Positions 19,873 to 27,586 of a DNA stretch of 64,000 nucleotides are shown in pieces (within the stretch, counting starts at the first letter, position 1; each line of letters starts with the position of its first letter). A program made the translations under genes and the position numbers. The stretch lies in contig CALGIJ010000006.1 in the NCBI GenBank assembly GCA_937915545.1, positions 105,212 to 169,211 of the forward strand. Reading direction: 5' to 3'. The notes beneath the pieces are model-generated. The model did not search any database. It was given only the letters and a program-made list of their open reading frames with translations, and was not told the DNA's origin. The DNA comes from an uncultured Desulfobacterales bacterium. GTDB lineage: Bacteria; Desulfobacterota; Desulfobulbia; Desulfobulbales; Desulfocapsaceae.

Positions 19873-20983
19873 ATGGCTATCGACACCGGCGCGGCTGTAT
19901 CGAAACAACGACTCGGCGACCTCAAATCCCGCCTCCTGGTGCTCAAGGAGCATCTTTGACGTCGACAGGAAGAAAGAGAAACTCGAGGCCCTGGAACGAC
20001 AGACCCTTGCTCCCGGTTTCTGGAACGAGGCGGAGACCGCCCAGGCGGTGCAGAAGGAGCACGGCCAGCTGCAGGAGATCATCAACTCCTGGCAGGAGCG
20101 CTGGAAGCAGCTGCAAGACACCGAACTCTTCCTTGACATGGTCATGGAGGAGCGCGACCCCGAGCTCGAGCTGGAAGTCGCCCACACCATCGACCACATG
20201 GAAAGCAGCCTCGACCAGGCGGAGCTGGAGTGCATGTTCAACGGCGAGCACGACGGCAACAACGCCATCGTCGCCATCCATGCCGGGGCCGGTGGCACCG
20301 AAGCCCAGGACTGGGTGGCCATCCTCATGCGCATGTACCTGCGCTGGACGGAGCTGCACGGTTTCAAGACCGACATCCTCGACTACCTCGCCGGGGACGA
20401 AGCCGGCACCAAGAGCGTGACCATCATGGTCAAGGGCCGCTTCGCTTACGGCTACCTGCGTTCGGAGCTCGGCATCCACCGGCTGGTGCGCATCTCGCCT
20501 TTCGACGCCAGTGGCCGGCGCCACACCTCTTTTGCCTCGGTGATGGTGCTGCCCGAACTGGACGAATCGATCAAGGTGGAGATCGACGACAAGGACCTGC
20601 GTATCGACACCTACCGTTCCAGCGGCGCCGGCGGCCAGCACGTCAACAAGACCGACTCGGCCATCCGCATCACCCACCTGCCCACCGGCATCGTCGTGCA
20701 ATGCCAGAACGAGCGCTCGCAGCACTCCAACAAGGAGACGGCGATGAAAATGCTCGCCGCCCAGCTCTACGAGCTCGAGCGGCAGAAGAACGCCGAGCGC
20801 CAGGAAGGCCTGGCCGGCGACAAGAAAGGCATCTCCTGGGGAAGCCAGATCCGCTCCTATGTCCTCCAGCCCTACCGGCTGATCAAGGACCACCGCACTG
20901 AGTACGAGGTCGGCAACGTCGACGCAGTCCTCGACGGCAACCTCGACCCCTTCATCAAGGCCTATCTGTTGTGGGGCAAATAG
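19873..20983 (+). CDS. prfB: Peptide chain release factor 2, programmed +1 frameshift
   Basis: RF2 is encoded in two frames. The ATG at 19873 opens 28 codons that end CAT CTT TGA (19951-19959). Reading must slip by one base at 19957 to continue as GAC GTC GAC and produce a roughly 369-residue protein. An internal Shine-Dalgarno-like AGGAG (19946-19950) lies three bases before CTT, exactly as in known RF2 sites. Downstream are the stop-codon recognition tripeptide SPF (RISPFDASG) and the catalytic GGQ (SGAGGQHVNKTDSA). RF2 recognises UGA/UAA, so low RF2 favours the slip at UGA: autoregulation. A strong terminator follows at 21001. Confidence 0.96.
19946..19960 (+). promoter_or_regulatory. RF2 programmed frameshift site
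   Basis: AGGAG-CAT-CTT-TGA-C: internal Shine-Dalgarno-like element, three-base spacer, slippery CTT and in-frame UGA followed by C. This is the classical arrangement for +1 frameshifting in prfB. Confidence 0.95.
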
Positions 20984-21000
20984 CTGCGGCAACACCGTGA

Positions 21001-21042
21001 AACGACAAAAGGCCGACCCATGCGGGTCGGCCTTTTGTCGTT
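21001..21042. terminator. Intrinsic terminator between prfB and ald
   Basis: AACGACAAAAGGCCGACCC pairs perfectly with its complement ending at 21042 across a four-base loop. It is followed by TTTT on the plus strand and preceded by A residues, so it can terminate the convergent prfB and ald transcripts. Confidence 0.92.
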
Positions 21043-21124
21043 TTACTGCCTGCTTGGCCCGGCGCACTCGGCACTGTCTGGATGGCAGAGTGGCGCCAGG
21101 CGCCTCAGCGGGCTGAGAGCGGAA

Positions 21125-22237
21125 TTAGAGCAGCTCGCTGAGCGGCGTATAGGGCAGGTCGAAGGCCTCGGCCACCGCCTTGTAGGTGACCTTGCCGTCG
21201 AGGATATTGACGCCGACGGCGATCTCGACGTTCTCCTGACAGGCCTTCTTCCAGCCCTTGTCAGCGATCTGCAGGGCATAGGGCAGAGTGGCGTTGGTCA
21301 GGGCGAGGGTCGAGGTTTTGGCCACGGCGCCGGGCATGTTGGCGACGCAGTAGTGGATGACGCCGTCGACGGTGAACACCGGGTCGGCATGGGTGGTGGC
21401 CTTCGAGGTCTCGAAGCAGCCGCCCTGGTCGATAGCCACGTCGACCATCACCGAGCCCGGCTTCATCACCTTGAGCATATCGCGGGTGACCAGCTTGGGC
21501 GCCTTGGCGCCGGGAATGAGCACCGCGCCGACGACCAGATCGGCCTCACGCAGCAGCTCGCGCAGTTTCGGCTTGGAGCTCATGATGGGGAAGCAGTTGC
21601 TGGGCATGACCTCGCGCAGGTAGCGCAGGCGGTCGAGGTTGGTGTCGAGCAGGTAGACCCTGGCGCCGAGGCCGCAGGCCATGAGGGCGGCATTGATGCC
21701 GACGACACCGCCGCCGATGACGACGACATTGCCCGGCTCGACGCCCGGCACGCCGCCGAGGAGAATGCCGCGTCCGCCCTTGGTCATCTGCAGGTAGCTG
21801 GCGCCCTCCTGGGTGGCCATGCGCCCGGCAACTTCGCTCATCGGGGTGAGCAGGGGCAGGGAGCCGTCGGCCTTCTGGATGGTCTCGTAGGCGATATTGA
21901 CCGACCCGGCGTCGATGAGGGCCCTTGTCTGCTGCTCGTCGGCGGCGAGATGGAGATAGGTGAAGACGATCTGGCCCTTGCGGATCATGCCGTATTCCTG
22001 CGGCTGCGGCTCCTTGACGTGCATGACCATGTCGGCCTTGGCGTAGATCTCGGCCGGGGTGGCGACAATGGTCGCCCCGGCGGCGACATACTCCTCGTCG
22101 GAGAAGCCGCTGCCGCGCCCGGCATTGGTCTCGACGAGCATCTGGTGGCCATGCTGGGCCATGACCTCGACGCCGGCCGGGGTCATACACACCCTGTTCT
22201 CCAACACTTTAATTTCCTTAAGAATTCCGACAATCAT
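21125..22237 (-). CDS. ald: Alanine dehydrogenase
   Basis: The 370-residue NAD-dependent enzyme interconverts L-alanine and pyruvate plus ammonia. Family motifs are clear: VGILKEIKVLENRVCMTP at the N-terminus, the catalytic lysine in VMHVKEPQPQEY, TYLHLAAD, and the Rossmann glycine motif VVIGGGVVGINAA. VDVAIDQGGCFETS and NMPGAVAKTST follow. Length fits the family (about 370). The adjacent upstream Lrp/AsnC regulator at 22415 is a plausible controller, since Lrp-type proteins often regulate ald. The enzyme may feed ammonium assimilation together with the glutamate dehydrogenase at the right edge. Confidence 0.95.
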   Translation of the reverse strand: MIVGILKEIKVLENRVCMTPAGVEVMAQHGHQMLVETNAGRGSGFSDEEYVAAGATIVATPAEIYAKADMVMHVKEPQPQEYGMIRKGQIVFTYLHLAADEQQTRALIDAGSVNIAYETIQKADGSLPLLTPMSEVAGRMATQEGASYLQMTKGGRGILLGGVPGVEPGNVVVIGGGVVGINAALMACGLGARVYLLDTNLDRLRYLREVMPSNCFPIMSSKPKLRELLREADLVVGAVLIPGAKAPKLVTRDMLKVMKPGSVMVDVAIDQGGCFETSKATTHADPVFTVDGVIHYCVANMPGAVAKTSTLALTNATLPYALQIADKGWKKACQENVEIAVGVNILDGKVTYKAVAEAFDLPYTPLSELL

Positions 22238-22414
22238 GGCAATCTCCTGTGGGTGGGCTGTTGGTAGTCATGGTCCCGCCGCCGCAGGTCTCGCCTTCGG
22301 CCGCGGGGGCGCGGGGCGAAGGAGGGGCGGCGATACCGCATCCCCGATTAGCGGGGCTGTGACTTCTGACGCGCCCAGGGGGGGAGAGGGACGCGACAGA
22401 AGGGTGTTCGGGCA

Positions 22415-22858
22415 CTACAAAATATAGGGAACCTTGAGGTTATAGCCTTTGTAGACGATGTAGCTCTCCACCGTCTGCACTTCCTGAACCCTCGCCACCT
22501 GCTCGGTGATGAATTCCAGCAGGCTGTAACCGGGTCCGAGCAGCACCTGGAGGATGATATCGTAGCGGCCGGTGACGATGGCCGCCGACACCACGCCGCG
22601 CAGGCGACTGAACTCCTCGGCCTTCTTCTGCAACTCCATGCTTTTGAGCTTGACCCCGAGGTAGAGGAGGTTATGGCCGTCGAGGACATCGACCTGCACC
22701 ATCCCGGAAAACTTGAGGATACCTTCGTCGATCAACTTGTTGACACGGCTGCGCACGGTGTTCTCGGTAATCGCCAGGTCATCGGCGATGAGCTTGAAGG
22801 ACTTGCGGCCGTCCTTGAGGTGGCGGAGGATGCGGATATTGGTATCGTCGATTTCCAT
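22415..22858 (-). CDS. Lrp/AsnC-family transcriptional regulator
   Basis: The 147-residue protein has the Lrp layout. An N-terminal helix-turn-helix (IDDTNIRILRHLKDGRKSF through ITENTVRSRVNKLIDEG) is followed by a RAM/effector domain with TGRYDIILQVLLGPGYSLLEFI. I chose the ATG at 22858 because a sigma-70-like promoter at 22928-22954 overlaps the alternative start at 22939, which would then be untranscribed. Lrp proteins form octamers and respond to amino acids. The ald gene lies 177 bases downstream in the same direction, so alanine-responsive control of ald is the natural inference. Confidence 0.88.
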   Translation of the reverse strand: MEIDDTNIRILRHLKDGRKSFKLIADDLAITENTVRSRVNKLIDEGILKFSGMVQVDVLDGHNLLYLGVKLKSMELQKKAEEFSRLRGVVSAAIVTGRYDIILQVLLGPGYSLLEFITEQVARVQEVQTVESYIVYKGYNLKVPYIL

Positions 22859-22927
22859 GAGGCCGGGGCGAGGGAGAAGCGGGCGATCTGCGGACAACAA
22901 GAGCGAATTCACGTTTACCGCATTTTT

Positions 22928-22954
22928 CTTATAGTACATTTATGAAAATGTCAA
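22928..22954 (-). promoter_or_regulatory. Candidate promoter of the Lrp-type regulator
   Basis: On the minus strand, TTGACA (22949-22954) and TATAAG (22928-22933) are separated by 15 bases in an AT-rich patch. The expected transcription start near 22921 gives a 60-base leader to the ATG at 22858. The spacer is slightly short. Confidence 0.5.
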
Positions 22955-23398
22955 AATAAAAACCTGATATTTAGCAATACATCATTTTTTCTCTACAGAA
23001 GACATCCCCTGGAGAGGCCCGGTAAAGGTGCTAACGATGTGAATAGTGAGGGAAAAGACCCTGGCAACCTTACGACCTGGGGTGCTGAGAGGAGCGTGCG
23101 GAAATCTGCCCGGCCGAGGAGGGAAAGGGAGGGATCAGTGGAGGAAGCGGAGGCGAGGCCTGAAAACCCTGGCCAAGAAAGCTTTCACGGGGTAGCCTGC
23201 GGCGAACCGGGAGCGCTCCTGCCTTGAGGAAGGTTCCATGGCGAATACGGGCAGGCGACACCCATAGGCCACCACCATACAGCATCTTGCAGCGGGCGGC
23301 GGAGCAGCGCAGCCGGCAACGCGGCTGGTCGCCCCAGGGCAGGCCAGACCGTAGGCCGCCCCCCTGCCGCAGACAACGACGCCACAAGCACCCCTGCC
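22955..23398. other. Intergenic region before the EamA transporter gene
   Basis: The first 60 bases are AT-rich and could hold Lrp operators and the promoter of the plus-strand EamA gene. From about 23030 the sequence is GC-rich with no recognisable protein. I looked for riboswitch motifs in 23025-23220 and could not match any class I know. Confidence 0.4.
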
Positions 23399-24289
23399 AT
23401 GACCACCACCGCACTGCTCTATATCGCCGTCGTTCTCATCTGGGGCTCGGCCTGGCTGGCGGTCAAGTTCCAGCTTGGGGTGGTGCCGCCGGAGGTCTCC
23501 GTCGCCTACCGCATCGGCATCGCCGCATTGTGCATGTTCGCCTGGGCGAAGCTGAGGCGGTTACCTCTCGGCTTTCCCCCATCGCAGCACCGCTTCCTGG
23601 CACTGCAGGGCATGGCCATCTTTTCCTGCAACTTCATCTTCTTCTACCTGGCGGCAGGCCACCTCACCACCGGGCTTATCGCCGTGCTCTTCTCCACCGC
23701 CTCGGCCGTGACGGTGATCATCAACGCCCTGCTCATGCGGCGCTGGCCGCAGGGCACGGTGGCCGCCGGCGCCGCCCTGGGAGTGATCGGCATCGCCGTC
23801 GTCTTCCGCCCCGAGCTGGCCGCCTTCAACTTTGCCTCCGGGGCCGGCATGGGCCTGCTGCAGACCTTCGCCGGCACCCTCTGCTTCTGCTGCGGCAGCG
23901 TCATCACCGCCCGCAACCACCGCGCCGGCCTGCCCCTGTGCGGCAGCACCGCCTGGGCGATGCTCTACGGCTTTCTCTTTCTGGCCCTGTTCGCCACCCT
24001 GCGCGGCAGCCCCTGGCGCTTCGAGCCGACCCTGCCCTATACCCTCTCGCTGGCCTACCTCTCGCTGTTCGGCTCGGTGGCCGCCTTCGCCGCCTACTTC
24101 GCCCTCCTGGCGCGCATCGAGGCGGAGCGGGCCGCCTATGCCACGGTGCTCTTCCCGGTGGTGGCGCTCAGCCTGTCCACCGCCTATGAAGGCTATCGCT
24201 GGACCTGGGCGGCAAGCCTCGGCATCCTGCTCATCTTCGCCGGCAACATCCTCGTACTGAAAAAGAACAGGCCCAGGCAACGAGCCTAA
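23399..24289 (+). CDS. EamA/DMT-family transporter
   Basis: The 296-residue inner-membrane protein has ten predicted helices in two five-helix EamA repeats. It starts LLYIAVVLIWGSAWLAVKFQ, the usual N-terminal signature with WGS. Both halves end in the typical pattern, for example TVLFPVVALSLSTAYEGY in the second repeat. Members export amino acids or other metabolites; the substrate is not predictable. It is divergent from the Lrp-type regulator, which could mean amino acid export under Lrp control, but this is inference. Its stop overlaps by four bases the stop of the convergent sensor kinase gene. The ribosome binding site before the ATG at 23399 is poor. Confidence 0.85.
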   Translation: MTTTALLYIAVVLIWGSAWLAVKFQLGVVPPEVSVAYRIGIAALCMFAWAKLRRLPLGFPPSQHRFLALQGMAIFSCNFIFFYLAAGHLTTGLIAVLFSTASAVTVIINALLMRRWPQGTVAAGAALGVIGIAVVFRPELAAFNFASGAGMGLLQTFAGTLCFCCGSVITARNHRAGLPLCGSTAWAMLYGFLFLALFATLRGSPWRFEPTLPYTLSLAYLSLFGSVAAFAAYFALLARIEAERAAYATVLFPVVALSLSTAYEGYRWTWAASLGILLIFAGNILVLKKNRPRQRA

Positions 24290-25710
24290 CCCACGAGAGG
24301 CAGCGTCATGGTCACCCTCAGGCCGCTTACCCGGTGGCGGTTGGCCACGCCCAGGCTGCCGCCATGGGCCTTGACCGCCTGCATGGCGATGGCCAGACCG
24401 ATGCCGGTGCCGCCGCTGCTGCGCTCGCGCCCCTCGGCCACGCGGTAAAAGGGCTCGAAGAGATGGGGCAGATCGGCCTCGGGCACGCCTGGCCCGCAGT
24501 CCTCGACGCAAATCTCCACCCGGCCGTCGACGACGTCGAGGGCGATCTCGACGTCGCTGCCCTCCGCCGTATAGGTTACGGCGTTGCGGACGATATTTTC
24601 CAGGGCGCGGCGCAGCGACTCGCGGCAGCCGAGGACCCGGGCCGGGCCGCTGCGCAAGACCCGCAGCCCGCGCCCCGCCGCCCTGGCCTCGAACAGGGCA
24701 TCGGCCGCCACCTCCTCGAGAAGCAGATCGACGGCAATGACCCGCTTTTCCTGCCCACCATGCTCGAGACGGCTCAAGGCCAGCAGGTTGCCGATCAGCT
24801 CGTCGAGCCGCGCCGCCTCGCGGCCGATCTTGTCAAGGGCCGCTTCACCCTCGGCCCCGCCGCGCCTCCTCGCCAGCTCCAGCGCCACCGACAGCCGCGC
24901 CAGGGGCGAACGCAGCTCGTGAGAAATGTCGCGGAGAAGCCGTGTGCGGGAGCTGATCACCGCCTCGGTGCGCTCGGCCATGATGTCGAAGTCCCGCGCC
25001 AACGCGACCAGCTCCTTGCCGGGCAGCCAGAAGCCGCCGCCGACGCGGGCACTGTAATCACCGCCGGCGAAGCGCTGCGCCGCTTTCTGCAGCCGCTTCA
25101 CCGGTTCGGCCAGCGACCGCGCCAGAAAGAAACAGACCAGGGTCAGCACCGCCAGGGTGACCAGGGTACGAAGCACCTCCCCCGGACCAAAGAAGGGCGG
25201 CAGGAGCGGCCGAGGCATCCGCGGCGGTGCCGGCCCCGGAGGGCGCAAGGCTGGCGGCGGGCCGTAGAGATGGCTGCCGAGCACCACCATCCCCTGCTCA
25301 CCGCTCATCATTCCGGCAAAGCGCATGCCCTCCGAAGTCTTTTCAACCACTGTCGACCCCTGCCGGCGAACCTGTCCGGCACGATGCCTCTCCTCGGCGG
25401 AGAGACCGTCCTGGGAGGCCAGCACCCCATCGTCGCTCACCACCTTGAGCTCCAGCCCAAATCCCTGGCGCAGCGACTCGAGAAATGAGCGATACGCCTC
25501 CGCGCCGCCGCAGCGATGGACCCCCAGCGCCGCCTGTCCGGAAAGGAGGATGAGCCTGCCGATATTCTCTTCCATGCGGCGTTCCATGTCGTCATGGCGC
25601 CAGTCGGTGGAGAGATGGTGCAGGGTGGCAATGCCCAGCCCGCTCATCAATCCGCCGAGGACCATGGTGAGAAGAAAGCCGCAGAACACTCGCCAGAAGA
25701 TGCTGCCCAT
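24286..25710 (-). CDS. Cpx-like membrane sensor histidine kinase
   Basis: The 474-residue kinase has a first membrane helix at about 8-28, a periplasmic domain to about 180 and a second helix near 190-210. A HAMP domain follows, then a HisKA domain with phospho-histidine in RDISHELRSPLARL, and HATPase motifs ending GGTGIGLAIAMQAVKAHGG. The HisKA region resembles the EnvZ/CpxA group. It starts 12 bases after the response regulator gene, so the pair is one operon. The GTAAA-type sites next to the regulator gene (see 26515-26529) support a Cpx-like envelope-stress role. The stimulus is inferred, not shown. Confidence 0.85.
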   Translation of the reverse strand: MGSIFWRVFCGFLLTMVLGGLMSGLGIATLHHLSTDWRHDDMERRMEENIGRLILLSGQAALGVHRCGGAEAYRSFLESLRQGFGLELKVVSDDGVLASQDGLSAEERHRAGQVRRQGSTVVEKTSEGMRFAGMMSGEQGMVVLGSHLYGPPPALRPPGPAPPRMPRPLLPPFFGPGEVLRTLVTLAVLTLVCFFLARSLAEPVKRLQKAAQRFAGGDYSARVGGGFWLPGKELVALARDFDIMAERTEAVISSRTRLLRDISHELRSPLARLSVALELARRRGGAEGEAALDKIGREAARLDELIGNLLALSRLEHGGQEKRVIAVDLLLEEVAADALFEARAAGRGLRVLRSGPARVLGCRESLRRALENIVRNAVTYTAEGSDVEIALDVVDGRVEICVEDCGPGVPEADLPHLFEPFYRVAEGRERSSGGTGIGLAIAMQAVKAHGGSLGVANRHRVSGLRVTMTLPLVG

Positions 25711-25722
25711 GGTCGACCGCCC

Positions 25723-26442
25723 CTATGCCCGCTGCCTCGCCGGCTGCCCGCCGGCGACATACATGTAGCCGACCCCGCGCACCGCGCGGATACGCTCGTA
25801 GCCACCGGCAGAGGGGCCGAGCTTGCGCCGCAGGCTGGAGACATGGACATCGACGCTGCGATCAAACATGGCCATCCTCCGACCCAGGACCTTGTCCGTC
25901 AGCCGCTCCCGGCTGATCACCTCCCCGGCCTCGCCGAGCAGCATGGCGAGCAGGGCGAACTCGGCGGCGGTGAGGGCGACGGCCCGTTCGCCACAGGTAA
26001 CGCTATGGGTGAGGCGGCACAGCCGCACATCGCCCACGGCGAGGCTCGCCGCCGGCAAGCGCGCCCCGCCCTCCGATGGCCGGCCGGCACGGCGGGCGAT
26101 GGCGCGCAGCCTCGCCACCAGCTCACGCGGGTTGAAGGGTTTGGGGAGGTAGTCGTCGGCCCCCATCTCCAGCCCGACGATACGGTCGACCTCCTCGCCG
26201 CGCGCAGTCAGCATGAGCACGGGAATGGGCGAGGAGAGGCGCAGCCGCTGCAGCACCTCGAAGCCGCTGATGCCCGGCAGCATGACATCGAGCACCACCA
26301 ACTGGTGATGGCCGGACAGGGCCAGGGTCAGCCCCTCGCGCCACTCACCGGTGCCCTGCACGGCGAAGCCCTCCGCCTGCAGGTAGTCACTGAGCAGCTC
26401 GCGCAGTTCGTCATCGTCATCGATCAACAGCACGGTAATCAT
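25723..26442 (-). CDS. OmpR/CpxR-type response regulator
   Basis: The 239-residue protein has an N-terminal receiver domain: acidic pocket LLIDDDDE, phospho-acceptor aspartate in VVLDVMLPG, and a conserved lysine in YLPKPFNPREL. A C-terminal winged helix (VALTAAEFALLAML ... VDVHVSSLRRKLG, ending with RAVRGVGYMYV) completes it. The ATG at 26442 has GGGGGAG five bases upstream; a GTG two codons earlier is too close to it. The gene is divergent from the EF-hand gene, and the shared 315-base region contains a perfect CpxR-type box, so autoregulation and control of the EF-hand gene are likely. Confidence 0.9.
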   Translation of the reverse strand: MITVLLIDDDDELRELLSDYLQAEGFAVQGTGEWREGLTLALSGHHQLVVLDVMLPGISGFEVLQRLRLSSPIPVLMLTARGEEVDRIVGLEMGADDYLPKPFNPRELVARLRAIARRAGRPSEGGARLPAASLAVGDVRLCRLTHSVTCGERAVALTAAEFALLAMLLGEAGEVISRERLTDKVLGRRMAMFDRSVDVHVSSLRRKLGPSAGGYERIRAVRGVGYMYVAGGQPARQRA

Positions 26443-26514
26443 CGGCACTCCCCCTCATTATCGCAGTCTGGTCCGAAACACCGGCCAGCCTACCGCCCGT
26501 CGGCGCCTGCCGCT

Positions 26515-26529
26515 GTAAAGATTTGTAAA
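26515..26529. promoter_or_regulatory. Perfect CpxR-type box GTAAA-N5-GTAAA
   Basis: GTAAA (26515-26519), five bases, GTAAA (26525-26529). This matches the known CpxR consensus exactly and lies about 70 bases upstream of the CpxR-like gene, within the region it shares with the EF-hand gene. Confidence 0.7.
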
Positions 26530-26627
26530 GCCGCCCCGCCACGCCACCGTCCCCCTCCCTCCTCCACGAACAGGCTGCCAGGCACGGCAGGCCTCATGCG
26601 GGTGAGCTTAACCCTTCTTGACCTATC

Positions 26628-26643
26628 TTTACCAACTCTTTAC
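26628..26643. promoter_or_regulatory. Second GTAAA direct repeat (6-bp spacer)
   Basis: On the minus strand GTAAA occurs at 26639-26643 and 26628-26632 with a six-base spacer, one base longer than the CpxR consensus. It lies about 115-130 bases before the EF-hand start codon. TTGACC at 26618-26623 just before it could be a -35, but no matching -10 is clear. Confidence 0.5.
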
Positions 26644-26691
26644 GGGGAAAGGCGAACCAATGGCCGATACTGCATATACAGTCGACCCCCC

Positions 26692-26716
26692 GGGTAAAGA
26701 CGCCAGCCTTTTACCC
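26692..26716. promoter_or_regulatory. Inverted repeat GGGTAAA / TTTACCC
   Basis: GGGTAAA (26692-26698) and TTTACCC (26710-26716) form an inverted repeat with an 11-base gap, 42 bases before the EF-hand start. It repeats the GTAAA element of the two upstream boxes, in inverted orientation. It could be a third binding site or a leader hairpin. Confidence 0.45.
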
Positions 26717-26757
26717 ACCGACACCGGGTGGCAACAACCACAATTGGAGGAAAGCAC

Positions 26758-27480
26758 ATGAGCAGCATCAGCGGCATTGGCAGCAGCGCCATCGGAGGGA
26801 CCTCGGGCATCATGCAGAGCACCCGCTCGCGGCCCGATCCGGCGGAAAAATTCAAGAGCCTCGACAGCGACGGCAGCACCACCCTGGACAAGACAGAGTT
26901 GAGCGACCTCGCCAAGGAGTTGTCGAAGATGACCGGCAAGACCCTCGACGTCGACGCCTCGATCATCACCTACGACAGCGATGGCGATGGCGCCCTCAAC
27001 GAGGAGGAAACCGGCATGATGATGCGGGAAGTTCTCGGGCCGCCTCCCGGGGGCGGGCCACAGGGGGCCGACCCGGAAGCGCGCTTCGCCGAGCTGGATG
27101 AGGACGGCAGCGGCGGGCTGAGCGAGGCCGAGTTGGAGACGATGGCGGTCGGGGCCCCCGAGGGGATGGCGCAGAGCCTCGACGTTACGGAAGCCCTGTC
27201 AAAATATGACAGCGACGGCGATGGCGAACTGAACAGCGAGGAGATGGCGGCGATGATGAAAGACATCGGCCCGCCCCCTTCGGCGGAGCAGGCCTCAACG
27301 CAGCAGACTTCGACAGAACAGACTGCGACGGAACAGGCCACAAGCTTCATGGCCAGGCAGGCCTCCGAGGCCTATCTCGCCAACAGCGGCGAAGACAGCC
27401 TGGCGCGGCTCATGGAACTCCTCGAACAGCTCCAGGCGACAAGCAGCGGCAGCTCCGATCTCTCCACCCAGGAGAGCTGA
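26758..27480 (+). CDS. Four-EF-hand calcium-binding protein
   Basis: The 240-residue protein carries four canonical 12-residue EF loops: DSDGSTTLDKTE (36-47), DSDGDGALNEEE (73-84), DEDGSGGLSEAE (114-125) and DSDGDGELNSEE (151-162). They form two pairs joined by a proline-rich linker (PPPGGGPQG). A TQ/STEQ-rich segment follows at about 178-196. No Sec signal peptide is seen; the Ser/Gly-rich start SSISGIGSSAIGG could mean a cytoplasmic protein or a non-classical secretion route. GGAGG precedes the ATG at 26758. GTAAA boxes upstream suggest control by the neighbouring Cpx-like system, so a calcium-sensing or envelope-linked role is possible. Confidence 0.85.
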   Translation: MSSISGIGSSAIGGTSGIMQSTRSRPDPAEKFKSLDSDGSTTLDKTELSDLAKELSKMTGKTLDVDASIITYDSDGDGALNEEETGMMMREVLGPPPGGGPQGADPEARFAELDEDGSGGLSEAELETMAVGAPEGMAQSLDVTEALSKYDSDGDGELNSEEMAAMMKDIGPPPSAEQASTQQTSTEQTATEQATSFMARQASEAYLANSGEDSLARLMELLEQLQATSSGSSDLSTQES

Positions 27481-27550
27481 TCCACCCTACCCCCTTCCCC
27501 ACCGCCGCCCGCTGCCGCCCTCTCCCTGGCGGCGGCGGGCGGCGGCCTTC

Positions 27551-27575
27551 GCCGCCGGCCCCCATAGCCGGCGGC
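27551..27575. terminator. GC-rich hairpin between EF-hand gene and aspA
   Basis: GCCGCCGGC (27551-27559) pairs with GCCGGCGGC (27567-27575) across a seven-base loop. The two genes converge here. There is no U-tract on either side, so its efficiency as an intrinsic terminator is uncertain. Confidence 0.5.
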
Positions 27576-27586
27576 GGCCCACAGTG

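Noticed and set aside
23025..23220. Possible riboswitch before the EamA transporter
   Set aside because: No conserved core of any riboswitch class I know could be matched.
26443..26757. TTGACC at 26618 as -35 of the EF-hand gene
   Set aside because: No acceptable -10 lies 16-18 bases downstream. TATACA at 26675 is too far away, so I do not call a promoter there.
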